Below, one piece after another: positions 52,649-62,003 of a stretch of 64,000 nucleotides of DNA; position 1 is the stretch's first letter, and every line of letters begins with the position of its first letter. Source of the stretch: SIG77 sp045589595 (GTDB taxonomy: Bacteria; Verrucomicrobiota; Lentisphaeria; Victivallales; UBA1829); contig JAZNPK010000028.1 in assembly GCA_045589595.1 (NCBI GenBank), positions 62,001 through 126,000 on the forward strand, read 5' to 3'. The translations under genes were made by a program, and so were the position numbers. The notes beneath the pieces were generated by a model. The model saw only the letters and a list, made by a program, of their open reading frames with translations, did not search any database and had not been told where the DNA came from.

Positions 52649-55165
52649 ATGGCAAAGAAGAAAAAACCAACCGTTGAAGAAGAAGTGAAGACCGATGCCG
52701 TCACGCCGGAACCGGAAGAACAGTACGATGTTCCCGCAGAAGAGGAAGTGACCGGCAGCGGAGACGAACCTGAATACGAAGACGAAGACCCTGAAGCCGT
52801 CAATGCGGATGCGCGTCAATCGGCGGCATCCTCCAATTCCCGGCTCAAGGAGATGATGAATCAGAACTTCATCGAATATGCTTCCTATGTGATCAAAGAC
52901 CGTGCCATTCCCGATGTGGATGACGGATTCAAACCTGTTCAGCGGCGTATCCTCTGGGCAATGAATATGGTGGACGACGGCTCGTTCCATAAAGTGGCAG
53001 GAGTCATTGGCGATACCATGAAGTTCCATCCCCACGGTGACGCATCCATCGGCGGGGCTCTGGTCTATCTGGCGAATAAGGAACTGTTCATCGAAAAACA
53101 GGGGAACTACGGCAGTATCATCACCGGCAAACCGGCAGCCGCCCCCCGTTATATTGAATGCCGTCTGACCAAACTGGCAAAAGATGTGCTGTTCAACCGG
53201 GACATTACGGAAGTTGTCGATTCCTACGACGGCAGAAATGTGGAGCCGGTTGTCCTGCCGTCCAAACTGCCCACTCTGCTGATCATGGGCGCGGACGGTA
53301 TCGCTGTCGGCACCAATACCAGGATCATGCCCCATAACTTTACGGAAGTGCTTCAGGCGCAGATCGCCCTGTTGAAAGGCGAACCCTTTGTGCTGTATCC
53401 CGATTTTATTCAGGGCGGCATCATGGACGTTTCCAAGTACGAGGACGGCAAAGGAAAATTGACCGTCCGGGCAAAACTTGATATTGAAAAACGGGACATC
53501 GTGATCCGGGAGATCCCCGCCATGACTGATACCGAGCGGCTGATGACATCTGTCGATAACGCCATCAAGAAGAACAAGATCAAGATCGCCACGCTCCATG
53601 ACTATACGGCAAAAGATGTGGATATTCACCTCGTTCCCATCCGCGGATACGCTCCGGAGAAGGCGCTCAATGCCCTGTACGCTTATACGGATTGTCAGCT
53701 TTCCATCTCCTGTAATCCCATGGTCATTATGGACAACCGTCCCTGCTGTCTGAGCATTACGGAGATCCTGAAACGCAATACGGAAAAACTGATCCGGTAC
53801 CTTACGTGGGAACTGCATATCGAATCCGGAAAATGTCTGGAAAAGATCCTTGCCCGGACATTGGCGCAGATCTTCATTGAAGAAGGCATCTACAAACGCA
53901 TCGAAAAATGCAAATCCCGCGAAGCCATGTTCAAAGAAGTCCGTACCGGATTGGAAAAATTCCGTTCCGAATGGCAGCCGCTGGTGCAGGCTCTCCATGA
54001 AAATATTCTGAATCAGCCGCACATCATCCCCATCGACAAAGAAATGCAGGAGCGTCTGGATCAGATGGCTGCAGGGATCGTGCCGGACAGCGAGATCGCG
54101 AAACTGGTGGAAATCCCCATCCGCCGTATCTCTGCGTTTGAAGTGGATGAAAACCGTGAACAGATCGCTCTGCTGCAGAAAACACTGGATACCGCACAGA
54201 AAAATCTGAAACGCATCAAGCAGTATGCTATCAAATTCCTGCAGGGACTGATCGACAAATACGGCGCCATGTTCCCCCGCCGCACCGAAATCTGCACGGA
54301 CGGTTTTGAAAAAATCGATATGCGGAAAGTCGCCCTGAACAATATCCGTGTCGGCTGGGACAAAAAGAATTGTTATATCGGCACCAACGTCAAGAGTGAC
54401 GACAGTATCATGTGCAGCGAGATCGATCATCTGCTGTGTATTGAACGGACCGGCGAATACAAGATCATCAACATCCCGGAAAAGATCTATATCGACCGCC
54501 TGTATGAGTTCAGAAAGTACGACAAAACAACGGAATTCGGTATCGTTTACTCCGAAAAGAAGACCGGAAAAGTCTATATGAAACGGACCGTGATCGACAA
54601 GTTCATCACGGATAAGGAATACCGGATCATACCGGACGGATGCCGTCTGGAAATGATCACTCCCAGAGCCGGAGCGATTTATGAGATCCGCGTGGATACC
54701 CCCATCAAATCGCGTCAGGTGCAGGAGATCAACCTGATGGATGCGCCGCTGCGTTCCCCGAAAGCGGGCGGTACGCCGATTTCCCTGCGGAAATTGCAGA
54801 AGATCACATTCGTCCGCTATCTGGATGAATCCGATGCTGCGGCTGAAAACGATCCCGGTCTGTTCGCGCCGGGCGAAGTGGAAACTGCCGGACCCGTGGA
54901 AGAAACACCTGTAACGGACGGCCCGCAGGAAACGGCTGAACCGGAAACTGCCGGACCCGTGGAAGAAACGCCCGCTGTCAAGCCGGAAAAAACGGTGAAG
55001 CCCCGGACGAAAAAAGAGAAAAAAGCAAAAGTCGTTGATCCTGAACCGGTAATGGAAGAATCTTCTGATGATGCCGATGCCGGAACTCCGCCTCCGCCCG
55101 CAGAGACTGCAGAAGGCGGGGAAGAGGATGAGACCTGGGGCATTCAACCCGATCTCGGATTCTGA
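52649..55165 (+). CDS. parC: Type IIA topoisomerase A subunit (ParC-like)
   Basis: 839 residues starting four bases after parE. An acidic N-terminal tail (about 1-65) precedes the DNA-cleavage core: FKPVQRRILWAM, the active-site Tyr in RYIECRLTKL (about residue 170) and the coiled-coil tower. I could not find a GyrA-box (QRRGGKG), which argues for ParC. The C-terminal about 100 residues are low complexity, rich in Pro, Glu, Thr and Lys, with a direct repeat ETAGPVEETP occurring twice. Topoisomerase IV A subunit is the likely role, paired with the upstream B subunit. A terminator-like hairpin follows. Confidence 0.88.
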   Translation: MAKKKKPTVEEEVKTDAVTPEPEEQYDVPAEEEVTGSGDEPEYEDEDPEAVNADARQSAASSNSRLKEMMNQNFIEYASYVIKDRAIPDVDDGFKPVQRRILWAMNMVDDGSFHKVAGVIGDTMKFHPHGDASIGGALVYLANKELFIEKQGNYGSIITGKPAAAPRYIECRLTKLAKDVLFNRDITEVVDSYDGRNVEPVVLPSKLPTLLIMGADGIAVGTNTRIMPHNFTEVLQAQIALLKGEPFVLYPDFIQGGIMDVSKYEDGKGKLTVRAKLDIEKRDIVIREIPAMTDTERLMTSVDNAIKKNKIKIATLHDYTAKDVDIHLVPIRGYAPEKALNALYAYTDCQLSISCNPMVIMDNRPCCLSITEILKRNTEKLIRYLTWELHIESGKCLEKILARTLAQIFIEEGIYKRIEKCKSREAMFKEVRTGLEKFRSEWQPLVQALHENILNQPHIIPIDKEMQERLDQMAAGIVPDSEIAKLVEIPIRRISAFEVDENREQIALLQKTLDTAQKNLKRIKQYAIKFLQGLIDKYGAMFPRRTEICTDGFEKIDMRKVALNNIRVGWDKKNCYIGTNVKSDDSIMCSEIDHLLCIERTGEYKIINIPEKIYIDRLYEFRKYDKTTEFGIVYSEKKTGKVYMKRTVIDKFITDKEYRIIPDGCRLEMITPRAGAIYEIRVDTPIKSRQVQEINLMDAPLRSPKAGGTPISLRKLQKITFVRYLDESDAAAENDPGLFAPGEVETAGPVEETPVTDGPQETAEPETAGPVEETPAVKPEKTVKPRTKKEKKAKVVDPEPVMEESSDDADAGTPPPPAETAEGGEEDETWGIQPDLGF

Positions 55166-55189
55166 TAACAGGACCTGAATGGAACGATG

Positions 55190-55219
55190 AACGGCATCCT
55201 CTGACCGGGGATGCCGTTT
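55190..55219 (+). terminator. Hairpin after parC, probable terminator
   Basis: A 10-bp stem (AACGGCATCC with GGATGCCGTT) has only a short, interrupted T-tail. Confidence 0.6.
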
Positions 55220-55281
55220 CGCTTTCCGGGGGGATTATCTTATTATCAGGAAAAAAATAGCGTATAAAACAAGATTCACGC

Positions 55282-55310
55282 TTGAAAAATCAACATAACG
55301 GGTGTATTTT
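55282..55310 (+). promoter_or_regulatory. Promoter of nifJ
   Basis: TTGAAA, 17-bp spacer, TATTTT, about 62 bases before the start. Confidence 0.55.
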
Positions 55311-55372
55311 AAAAGTATTGTTGTATTTCAAGATCGCAACCTTTAACATAAACACCCGCAAGGAGGATATCT

Positions 55373-58300
55373 ATGCCGGGAAAAATCAACACACAGGACG
55401 GTAACTATGCCGCCGCGTATGTCGCTTATGCAATGAGCGAAACCGCTGCCATTTACCCCATCACCCCGTCTTCGACCATGGGCGAATGGGTTGACCAGTG
55501 GGCAAGCGAACACAAGAAAAACATCTGGGGCAAGGAAGTTTCCGTTGCCGAAATGCAGTCTGAAGCCGGTGCTGCAGGCGCGGTCCACGGCTGTCTCGCA
55601 GCCGGTTCTCTGACCACGACCTACACTGCTTCCCAGGGGCTGCTCCTCATGATCCCGAACATGTACAAGATCGCCGGTGAACTGCTCCCGACCGTCTTCC
55701 ATGTTACCGCCCGTGCTCTGGCATGTCAGTCCCTCGCCATCTTCGGTGACCACTCTGACGTGATGGCTTGCCGTAACACCGGTTTCGCCATGCTCTGCGC
55801 CAACAGCGTGCAGGAAGAAATGGACCTTGCTCTGGTTGCTCACCTCGCCACCTATAAAGCAAAAGTTCCCTTCCTCCAGTTCTTCGACGGTTTCCGTACT
55901 TCCCACGAAGTCCACAAATTTGAAGAGATCCCCTACGAAGATATCGCCAAGCTTGTCGAACCCAAGTACATCGAAGAATTCCGCGCCCGCGCTCTGCGTC
56001 CGGAAGATCCTGTGACGAAGGTCGGCGCCCAGAACGGCGACGTTTACTTCCAGGGCCGTGAAACGGTCAACAAATTCTACAATGCCGCTCCGGCGATCGT
56101 TCAGGAATACATGGATAAAGTTGCTGCTGTCACCGGCAGAAACTACAAACTCTTCGACTATGTCGGCGCAGAAGATGCCACCGATGTGATCGTTGCCATG
56201 GGTTCCAGCTGCGAAACCATCGAAGAAGCCATCACCTATCTGAACAGCACCCGCGGCACCAAGTACGGCTTGATCAAAGTCCGTCTGTACCGTCCCTTCT
56301 GCACGGAAGCATTCCTGGCTGCTCTGCCCAAGACTGTGAAGCGCATCGCTGTTCTCGACCGCACCAAAGAACCCGGTGCGATCGGCGAACCGCTGTATCT
56401 GGATGTCAAAGTTGCCGTCAACGATCCCGCCATCACCATCATCGGCGGCCGTTATGGTCTTTCCTCCAAGGAATTCTCCCCCTCCATGGTCCTCGCGATC
56501 TACAAGCACCTGGCTTCCGCCAATCCGTTCCACGGCTTCACTGTCGGTATCACGGACGACGTCACCAACATGTCCATCCCTGTGGATGAACAGATCGTTA
56601 CCGAACCTGCCGGCACCACGAACTGCATGTTCTACGGTCTGGGCGGCGACGGTACCGTCGGTGCGAACAAGACCACCATCAAGATCATCGGTATGTACAC
56701 GAACAAAGATGCTCAGGCATACTTTGCTTATGACTCCAAGAAATCCTTCGGTCTGACCTGCTCCCACCTGCGTTTCTCCGATGCTGCGATCAAGTCCACC
56801 TACCTGATCACCAGCCCGGACTTCGTCTCCTGCTCCACCGCTGCCTACATCGGCCGTTATGACCTGCTCAAAGGCATCAAAGAAGGCGGTACCTTCCTGC
56901 TGAACAGCCATTACAGCAACGACGAAGTGTTCGCTCATCTGACGCGCGATATGCAGGAAACGATCATCAACAAGAAGATCAAATTCTACAATATCAATGC
57001 TGAAGCCATCATCAAGAACATGCCCGGTCTCCGCGGCAAAGGTGCCAACACCGTTATGATGGTCGCTTACTTCAAAGTTTCCGGCATCGTTCCCTTTGAA
57101 CAGGCATCCGAAGGCATGAAGAAACTCAATGCCAAGACCTTCGCCAAGAAAGGTCAGGATGTGATCGATATGAACAATCAGCTGGTGGACCTCGCTGCTG
57201 ATGCCTGCCAGGAAGTTCCTGTTCCCGCATCTCTCGACGGCGTTCCCTTCTTCACTCCGGCGAAACTTATTCCGGATGATGCCAGCGAATTTGCCAAGAA
57301 GATCATCGAACCCAGCATGCACAACGAAGGCGATTCCATCCCGGTTTCCGCCATGTCCGTTGACGGCACGCTGCCCACCGGCACTGCATGCCTCGAAAAA
57401 CGCGGTATCGCTCCCCGGGTTCCCCAGTGGGTCACCGCCAACTGTATCCAGTGCGGTGTCTGTGCTTCTGCATGTCCCCACGCTGCGATCCGTACGAAAC
57501 TGATCGCTCCTGCTGATCTCGCCGGTGCTCCGGAATCCTTCAAGGTGAAACCCGCGATCCCCGCATGCGATGATCTCCAGTTCAAAGTTCAGGTCTATAT
57601 CGAAGACTGTACCGGTTGCGGTGTCTGTCTTGACCAGTGCCCCATGGCGAAGAAAGAAGGCAAACAGGCTCTCGTCTGGTCTTCTCTCGAAGCCGAACGC
57701 GCTGCCGGCGAAAACGCAAACGAAAAATTCTTCGATGCCACTCCGGACAACGTGATGGGCAAGAACACGACTGCCACACTCAAGGGCGCCATGCTCCGCA
57801 AGCCCCTGTTTGAATTCTCCGGTGCCTGCGCGGGCTGCGGTGAAACTCCGTACGTGAAACTGATGGCTCAGCTCTTCGGCGAAAACGCGATCATCGCCAA
57901 CGCAACCGGCTGTTCCTCCATCTACGGCGGTACCTTCCCGACCATTCCCTACACCAAATCCAAAGACGGTCGTGGTCCGGCATGGGCGAACTCCCTGTTC
58001 GAAGACAACGCTGAATTCGGTTTCGGTATGCGTATGGCTGTCGATTCCAACCGCGAAATGCTGAAACAGGAAGTGGAAAAAGTTCTCGCCTGTGACGGTG
58101 CCTGCCAGGATCTGAAGGATGCTCTCAGTGCTGCTATGGCTCACTGGAACAACTCCAAGACCGACGAAGCAATCGCCGCTCAGAAGACTGCCAAAGCCGC
58201 CATCGCAAAAGCCCTCGAAGGCTGCTGCTGCGAAGAAGGCAAAGCCATCCTCTCCAAGATCAGCGAACTCTCCGACTACTTCTGCGACAAGAGCGTGTGG

Positions 58301-58921
58301 ATCATCGGTGGTGACGGCTGGGCAAACGATATCGGTTACGGCGGTATCGACCACGTTGTCGCTATGGGCAAGAACGTGAACATCCTCGTTCTCGACACCG
58401 AAGTGTACTCCAACACCGGCGGACAGTCCTCCAAAGCCACTCCGACTGCTGCAGTTGCGAAATTCGCAGCCGGCGGTAAGAAGACCTACAAGAAGAACAT
58501 GGGCTTCATGTGCATGAGCTACGGCTATGTGTACGTTGCCAGTGTTTCTCTCGGTGCAGACCGCAATCAGGTCCTCAAGGCGTTCCGCGAAGCTGAAGCG
58601 TATGAAGGTCCGTCCATCATCTTCGCTTATGCTCCCTGTATCGCTCACGGTATCGATATGAGCAAGACCCAGACCGAGCAGAAACGTGCTGTTGATGCCG
58701 GTTACTGGCCGCTGTACCGCTACAATCCGGCTGCTGAAGTTCCCTTCAGCTGGGATGCCAAGGCTCCCACCGGCAGCTATCAGGAATTCATCCGCAGCGA
58801 AGGCCGTTATAAAGCCCTCGTGAAAGCCAACCCCGAAGAAGCGGAAGCCCTCTTTGAACAGGCTGAAAAAGATGCGTCCAAGCGCATGAGCTTCTATCAG
58901 GAAGTCGGCAAACTGATGTAA
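55373..58921 (+). CDS. nifJ: Pyruvate:ferredoxin (flavodoxin) oxidoreductase
   Basis: 1182 residues, a full single-chain enzyme. It converts pyruvate and CoA to acetyl-CoA and CO2 with ferredoxin reduction. The N-terminal domain has YPITPSS (about 24-30), then CoA-binding and gamma domains, two ferredoxin-type 4Fe-4S sites (CIQCGVCASACP and CTGCGVCLDQCP, about 700-765) and the C-terminal thiamine-diphosphate domain (CAGCGETPY, then GDGWANDIGYGG and NTGGQSSKAT). AAGGAGG precedes the start. Codon use is strongly biased, as for an abundant protein. It signals anaerobic metabolism. Confidence 0.98.
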   Translation: MPGKINTQDGNYAAAYVAYAMSETAAIYPITPSSTMGEWVDQWASEHKKNIWGKEVSVAEMQSEAGAAGAVHGCLAAGSLTTTYTASQGLLLMIPNMYKIAGELLPTVFHVTARALACQSLAIFGDHSDVMACRNTGFAMLCANSVQEEMDLALVAHLATYKAKVPFLQFFDGFRTSHEVHKFEEIPYEDIAKLVEPKYIEEFRARALRPEDPVTKVGAQNGDVYFQGRETVNKFYNAAPAIVQEYMDKVAAVTGRNYKLFDYVGAEDATDVIVAMGSSCETIEEAITYLNSTRGTKYGLIKVRLYRPFCTEAFLAALPKTVKRIAVLDRTKEPGAIGEPLYLDVKVAVNDPAITIIGGRYGLSSKEFSPSMVLAIYKHLASANPFHGFTVGITDDVTNMSIPVDEQIVTEPAGTTNCMFYGLGGDGTVGANKTTIKIIGMYTNKDAQAYFAYDSKKSFGLTCSHLRFSDAAIKSTYLITSPDFVSCSTAAYIGRYDLLKGIKEGGTFLLNSHYSNDEVFAHLTRDMQETIINKKIKFYNINAEAIIKNMPGLRGKGANTVMMVAYFKVSGIVPFEQASEGMKKLNAKTFAKKGQDVIDMNNQLVDLAADACQEVPVPASLDGVPFFTPAKLIPDDASEFAKKIIEPSMHNEGDSIPVSAMSVDGTLPTGTACLEKRGIAPRVPQWVTANCIQCGVCASACPHAAIRTKLIAPADLAGAPESFKVKPAIPACDDLQFKVQVYIEDCTGCGVCLDQCPMAKKEGKQALVWSSLEAERAAGENANEKFFDATPDNVMGKNTTATLKGAMLRKPLFEFSGACAGCGETPYVKLMAQLFGENAIIANATGCSSIYGGTFPTIPYTKSKDGRGPAWANSLFEDNAEFGFGMRMAVDSNREMLKQEVEKVLACDGACQDLKDALSAAMAHWNNSKTDEAIAAQKTAKAAIAKALEGCCCEEGKAILSKISELSDYFCDKSVWIIGGDGWANDIGYGGIDHVVAMGKNVNILVLDTEVYSNTGGQSSKATPTAAVAKFAAGGKKTYKKNMGFMCMSYGYVYVASVSLGADRNQVLKAFREAEAYEGPSIIFAYAPCIAHGIDMSKTQTEQKRAVDAGYWPLYRYNPAAEVPFSWDAKAPTGSYQEFIRSEGRYKALVKANPEEAEALFEQAEKDASKRMSFYQEVGKLM

Positions 58922-58954
58922 TTCAGTACAGCAGAAATCATCAAGTTGGTTTCA

Positions 58955-58989
58955 AACCGGGGCAGATCATGGATCTGCTCCGGTTTTTT
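58955..58989 (+). terminator. Intrinsic terminator after nifJ
   Basis: A stem of about 14 bp (AACCGGGGCAGATC with GATCTGCTCCGGTT, one mismatch region) with an ATG loop is followed by six T. Confidence 0.88.
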
Positions 58990-59012
58990 CGTATCTGTGT
59001 GGCGGGTGCGGC

Positions 59013-59040
59013 TTGTAAAAAATTGTTTTGCGTGTATAGT
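59013..59040 (+). promoter_or_regulatory. Promoter of GH1-pseudouridine synthase unit
   Basis: TTGTAA, 16-bp spacer, TATAGT, about 35 bases before the start. Confidence 0.55.
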
Positions 59041-59074
59041 TACGCAGAGAATGATTTAACGGAAGGAGATAAAA

Positions 59075-60376
59075 ATGTTTACAACACTTGCAATGAAAGA
59101 TGTGATTTTTCCGGAAGATTTTCTGTTCGGGGCAGGGGGCGCCGGACATCAGATCGAAGGTGACAATATACACAGTCAGTTTCATGAATTTGAGACGAGT
59201 CATCCGGACTGGTTTCCGGTAAGGGCGGGGAAAGCCTGCAATGCCTGGGAAATGTATCCGGAGGATATCGAACTGTTCAAGTCTCTGGGGTGGAAAGTCT
59301 ATCGCATGTCCATCGAATGGTCCCGGATCGAGCCGGAGATGGGCGTTTACAGTCAGGTCGCTCTGCGCCGTTATATCGATATGCTGGAACGGCTGAACGC
59401 GGCTGGGATCAAGGTTTCTGTCACGACGCATCACTGGTCGCATCCGCTCTGGTTTGAAAAAATGGGCGGGTTCCGTGACAGAAAAAACATTCCGTATTTT
59501 CTGCATCATCTCGACTGGCTGGTTCCGCAGATCAAGGACCTTGTTCACAGTTGGAATGTGCTGAACGAATTTACCAATCACGGTACGGCTCCGGCATCTT
59601 ATCCCCTGATGAAAAATCTGACCGTTGCCCACGCACTGGGGTATCATACGATCAAAAAATATACCGATGCTCCGGTGAGCAGTACCCATTCCGTTATCCA
59701 CTGGCAGCCCTATCGCGGCAACGATGAATTTGACAGGATCGCCGCAAAGAATCTGGACTGGGCGACAAACGGATATTTTATCCACGCACTGGAAACGGGG
59801 GAAATGGTTCTGCCTTACACGGAGGGCGAGACGATCCCCGAACTGAAAAACAGTTTCGATTACTGGGCATTGAATTATTATACCCGCCACATGGCAAGCG
59901 CCAGAACGGAAAATATGACCACCCGCCGATATGAATTTGACCGCGTCAGTATGATCAACGGCGATATCTATCACGAAGAATTTTATCCCGATGCCTTCGT
60001 TGAACATCTGCCCCGGTTCAAAAATAAACCCGTTTACATCTGTGAAAACGGCGTGGCTGCCGATGATGACCGGCTGCGGATCGTTTATCTTGCAAAACAT
60101 CTCGCTGCGCTGAAAGAAGCAATGGAGCAGGGCGTTGATGTGCGCGCCTATATGCACTGGTCCGCTATGGATAATTACGAATGGGGCAGTTTCCTGCCGC
60201 GGTTCGGGCTTGTTCATGTGGACTTCGATACCTTCAAACGGACGCCGAAAAACAGCGCATATTTCTACCGGGATGTGATCCGGCAGCACGGCATCACAAA
60301 AGCTGTCCGGGAAAAATGGCTGGAGCCGTTGTGCGATTTCAAAACCTATGAGTTGCCCATCAAAAAAGGTTCATGA
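59075..60376 (+). CDS. Glycoside hydrolase family 1 (beta-glucosidase-like)
   Basis: 433 residues, no signal peptide, so cytoplasmic. The GH1 start motif FPEDFLFGAGGAGHQIEG is at about 10-27. The acid/base Glu is in NVLNEFTNHG (usually T-N-E-P; here Pro is replaced by Phe). The nucleophile Glu is in YICENGVAADD, the family ITENG position. The C-terminal WSAMDNYEWGSFLPRFGLVHVD is typical. The enzyme hydrolyses beta-glucosides, beta-galactosides or phospho-beta-glycosides; the exact substrate is open. GGAAGGAG precedes the ATG. The stop overlaps the next gene's start by four bases, joining two unrelated functions in one transcript. Confidence 0.92.
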   Translation: MFTTLAMKDVIFPEDFLFGAGGAGHQIEGDNIHSQFHEFETSHPDWFPVRAGKACNAWEMYPEDIELFKSLGWKVYRMSIEWSRIEPEMGVYSQVALRRYIDMLERLNAAGIKVSVTTHHWSHPLWFEKMGGFRDRKNIPYFLHHLDWLVPQIKDLVHSWNVLNEFTNHGTAPASYPLMKNLTVAHALGYHTIKKYTDAPVSSTHSVIHWQPYRGNDEFDRIAAKNLDWATNGYFIHALETGEMVLPYTEGETIPELKNSFDYWALNYYTRHMASARTENMTTRRYEFDRVSMINGDIYHEEFYPDAFVEHLPRFKNKPVYICENGVAADDDRLRIVYLAKHLAALKEAMEQGVDVRAYMHWSAMDNYEWGSFLPRFGLVHVDFDTFKRTPKNSAYFYRDVIRQHGITKAVREKWLEPLCDFKTYELPIKKGS

Positions 60377-61098
60377 TGGCAGAAGATGTGAACCTGACAA
60401 AATTTCTCAGTACGGCAGGCGTGGCATCCCGCCGCCGTTCCGCTGATTTGATCAAGACCGGTCATGTGACGCTGAACGGTGTGGTCGAGACCAATCCCGG
60501 GACCCGCGTTACCGGAAAAGACAAGGTGACCTGCGATGGCAGGATCGTAAGCGCACCCCGGAAACGACACTATATCATGCTCCATAAACCACGCGGATAT
60601 GTCTGCACCAATAATGATGACCACGCCGCAAAAAAAGCCGTGGACCTGATCAAACTCAAAGACGGTGCCAGAATTTTTTCCGCCGGACGGCTGGATAAAA
60701 ACAGCGAAGGGCTGATCCTCTTTTCCGATGACGGCGATTTTGTGGAACAACTGACGCATCCCAGACACCAGATCCGGAAAACATACGAAGTCAGTACAGA
60801 TCAACCACTGACACGGAGCGATATCGAACGGATGAAACAGGGCATACAGAACGCCGGAGATCTGCTGAAGGCACTCGATGTGGTAACCCTGTCACCGACA
60901 AAATACCGTCTGGTCCTCGGCGAAGGAAAAAACCGGGAGATCCGCCGCATGATGGAGGCTCTCGGAAGAACAACAAAACGGTTGAAACGGATCGCCGTCG
61001 GACAACTGCGGCTGGGCGGACTCCCAATGGGCGAATGGCGGGAACTTACCCCCGATGAACAGAAAGCCGCACTGGCAGCACCATCAGCCGGGGCGTAA
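60373..61098 (+). CDS. Pseudouridine synthase, RsuA/RluB family
   Basis: 241 residues. An S4 RNA-binding domain (about 7-60: LTKFLSTAGVASRRRSADLI) precedes the RsuA/RluB/RluE/RluF-type catalytic domain, with the catalytic Asp in GRLDKNSEGLILFSDDG (about 110) and IREIRRMMEALG-like NREIRRMMEALG near the C-terminus. It makes pseudouridine in 16S or 23S rRNA; the S4 domain and GRLDKNSEG motif suggest RluF/RluB. Two adjacent ATG codons exist; the first overlaps the GH1 stop (ATGA). Its stop is just before the left arm of inverted-repeat element B. Confidence 0.9.
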   Translation: MMAEDVNLTKFLSTAGVASRRRSADLIKTGHVTLNGVVETNPGTRVTGKDKVTCDGRIVSAPRKRHYIMLHKPRGYVCTNNDDHAAKKAVDLIKLKDGARIFSAGRLDKNSEGLILFSDDGDFVEQLTHPRHQIRKTYEVSTDQPLTRSDIERMKQGIQNAGDLLKALDVVTLSPTKYRLVLGEGKNREIRRMMEALGRTTKRLKRIAVGQLRLGGLPMGEWRELTPDEQKAALAAPSAGA

Positions 61099-61111
61099 TA
61101 CGCGTCAGAAA

Positions 61112-61248
61112 GCCCGCAGGGGGATGCCGCCACGGAGCTGCGCTCCGGCAGCGCCCGCACACAAAAAAACACGGTCAGGCGGACCGTGTTTTTTGTGTGC
61201 GGGCGCTGTGGACGGCTTCAGCCGTCCTGCGGCATCCCCCTTGCGGGC
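61112..61248. repeat. Three-armed inverted-repeat element B with bidirectional terminator
   Basis: Between two convergent genes, this 137-base element has the same topology as the one at 47131-47281. An outer stem (61112-61130 with 61229-61248, one bulged base) encloses a left hairpin (61133-61147, CGGAGC/GCTCCG), a long central arm (61149-61208: CAGCGCCCGCACAC with GTGTGCGGGCGCTG, A-run with T-run, then CACGGTC/GACCGTG) and a right hairpin (61211-61226, GACGGC/GCCGTC). The arms differ in sequence from element A but the layout matches. The A-run/T-run flanks make it a terminator for both genes. Confidence 0.85.
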
Positions 61249-61258
61249 GTGGTATCGG

Positions 61259-61876
61259 TCAAATTTTTTGGATTTTTCTCCAGACGGTATGGGGTACGGT
61301 TTTGCCCTGTGCGAGCCACTGCCGTTCAAATTCGGTTTTGATGTCGGCGATATCTTCCGGCGGTTCGCTGCTGATTTGTTCAAACAGACCGGATTCCTTG
61401 AGATTTTTCACGGTGGCGGTCATATAAGGTTCGTCGTCGGTAGCGAAATGGAATGTGCCGTCATCTTTCAGGACGCGGCGGATCTGTTCCATAAAATCGG
61501 CGGACATGAGTCTGTGTCCGGAGTGTCGGGCTTTGGGCCAGGGATCGGGACAGAGGATATGGAGTCTGTCCAGGCACTGATCCGGCAGGATGATGGACAT
61601 AAGGTGACGTGCTTCCACGCGGAAACAGCGCAAGTTGTCCATTCCCCCGCGTTTCCCTTTTTTTGCGACTTTCCGGATGCGGCTGAGCTGGATATCGGCG
61701 GCGAAGATGAGTCTGTCCGGATACCGTTCAGCGAGACCGAGTGCGAGATCGCCGGTTCCGCAGCCGAGGTCCAGTTCGATCTTTGTATCTTTTGTGATGG
61801 TCATTAAATCGGACAAAAGGAGATATTTGTCATTCAGGAGAAAAATTTCTCCATCGTAATCTGTATTTTTCTTCAT
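61259..61876 (-). CDS. trmB: tRNA (guanine-N7-)-methyltransferase TrmB
   Basis: 205 residues. It methylates G46 of tRNA using S-adenosylmethionine. Seen are the SAM-binding LDLGCGTGDLALGLAE (about 32-47), the acidic AADIQ, and the TrmB signature PDPWPKARHSGHRL (about 114-127), with FHFATDDEPY near the end. The length is slightly short at the N-terminus but complete. No good ribosome site precedes the ATG. It converges with the pseudouridine synthase across element B and diverges from the rpiB-glyA fusion gene. Confidence 0.94.
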   Translation of the reverse strand: MKKNTDYDGEIFLLNDKYLLLSDLMTITKDTKIELDLGCGTGDLALGLAERYPDRLIFAADIQLSRIRKVAKKGKRGGMDNLRCFRVEARHLMSIILPDQCLDRLHILCPDPWPKARHSGHRLMSADFMEQIRRVLKDDGTFHFATDDEPYMTATVKNLKESGLFEQISSEPPEDIADIKTEFERQWLAQGKTVPHTVWRKIQKI

Positions 61877-62003
61877 TGTGGACTGGCTATTTTGGTGTTT
61901 TGATGTTATATTATATGATCCGGCGATCTTTTCTTTTTAAAGTAAGCCGTCAAAATGATTTTTTCAAGTATAAACTTAATCAATACGGAAGGAAAAAGCA
62001 ACT

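Noticed and set aside
54883..54977. Short direct repeats considered as a CRISPR-like or tandem array
   Set aside because: Only two copies, in coding frame, within a low-complexity protein tail.
52514..55147. 877-codon open frame antisense to parC
   Set aside because: Shadow frame with Phe/His/Asp-rich translation; the plus-strand topoisomerase motifs decide.
55343..58648. 1101-codon open frame antisense to nifJ
   Set aside because: Its protein is His/Gly/Phe/Asp-rich without family features. It arises because the strongly biased codons of nifJ avoid antisense stops. PFOR motifs on the plus strand are unambiguous.
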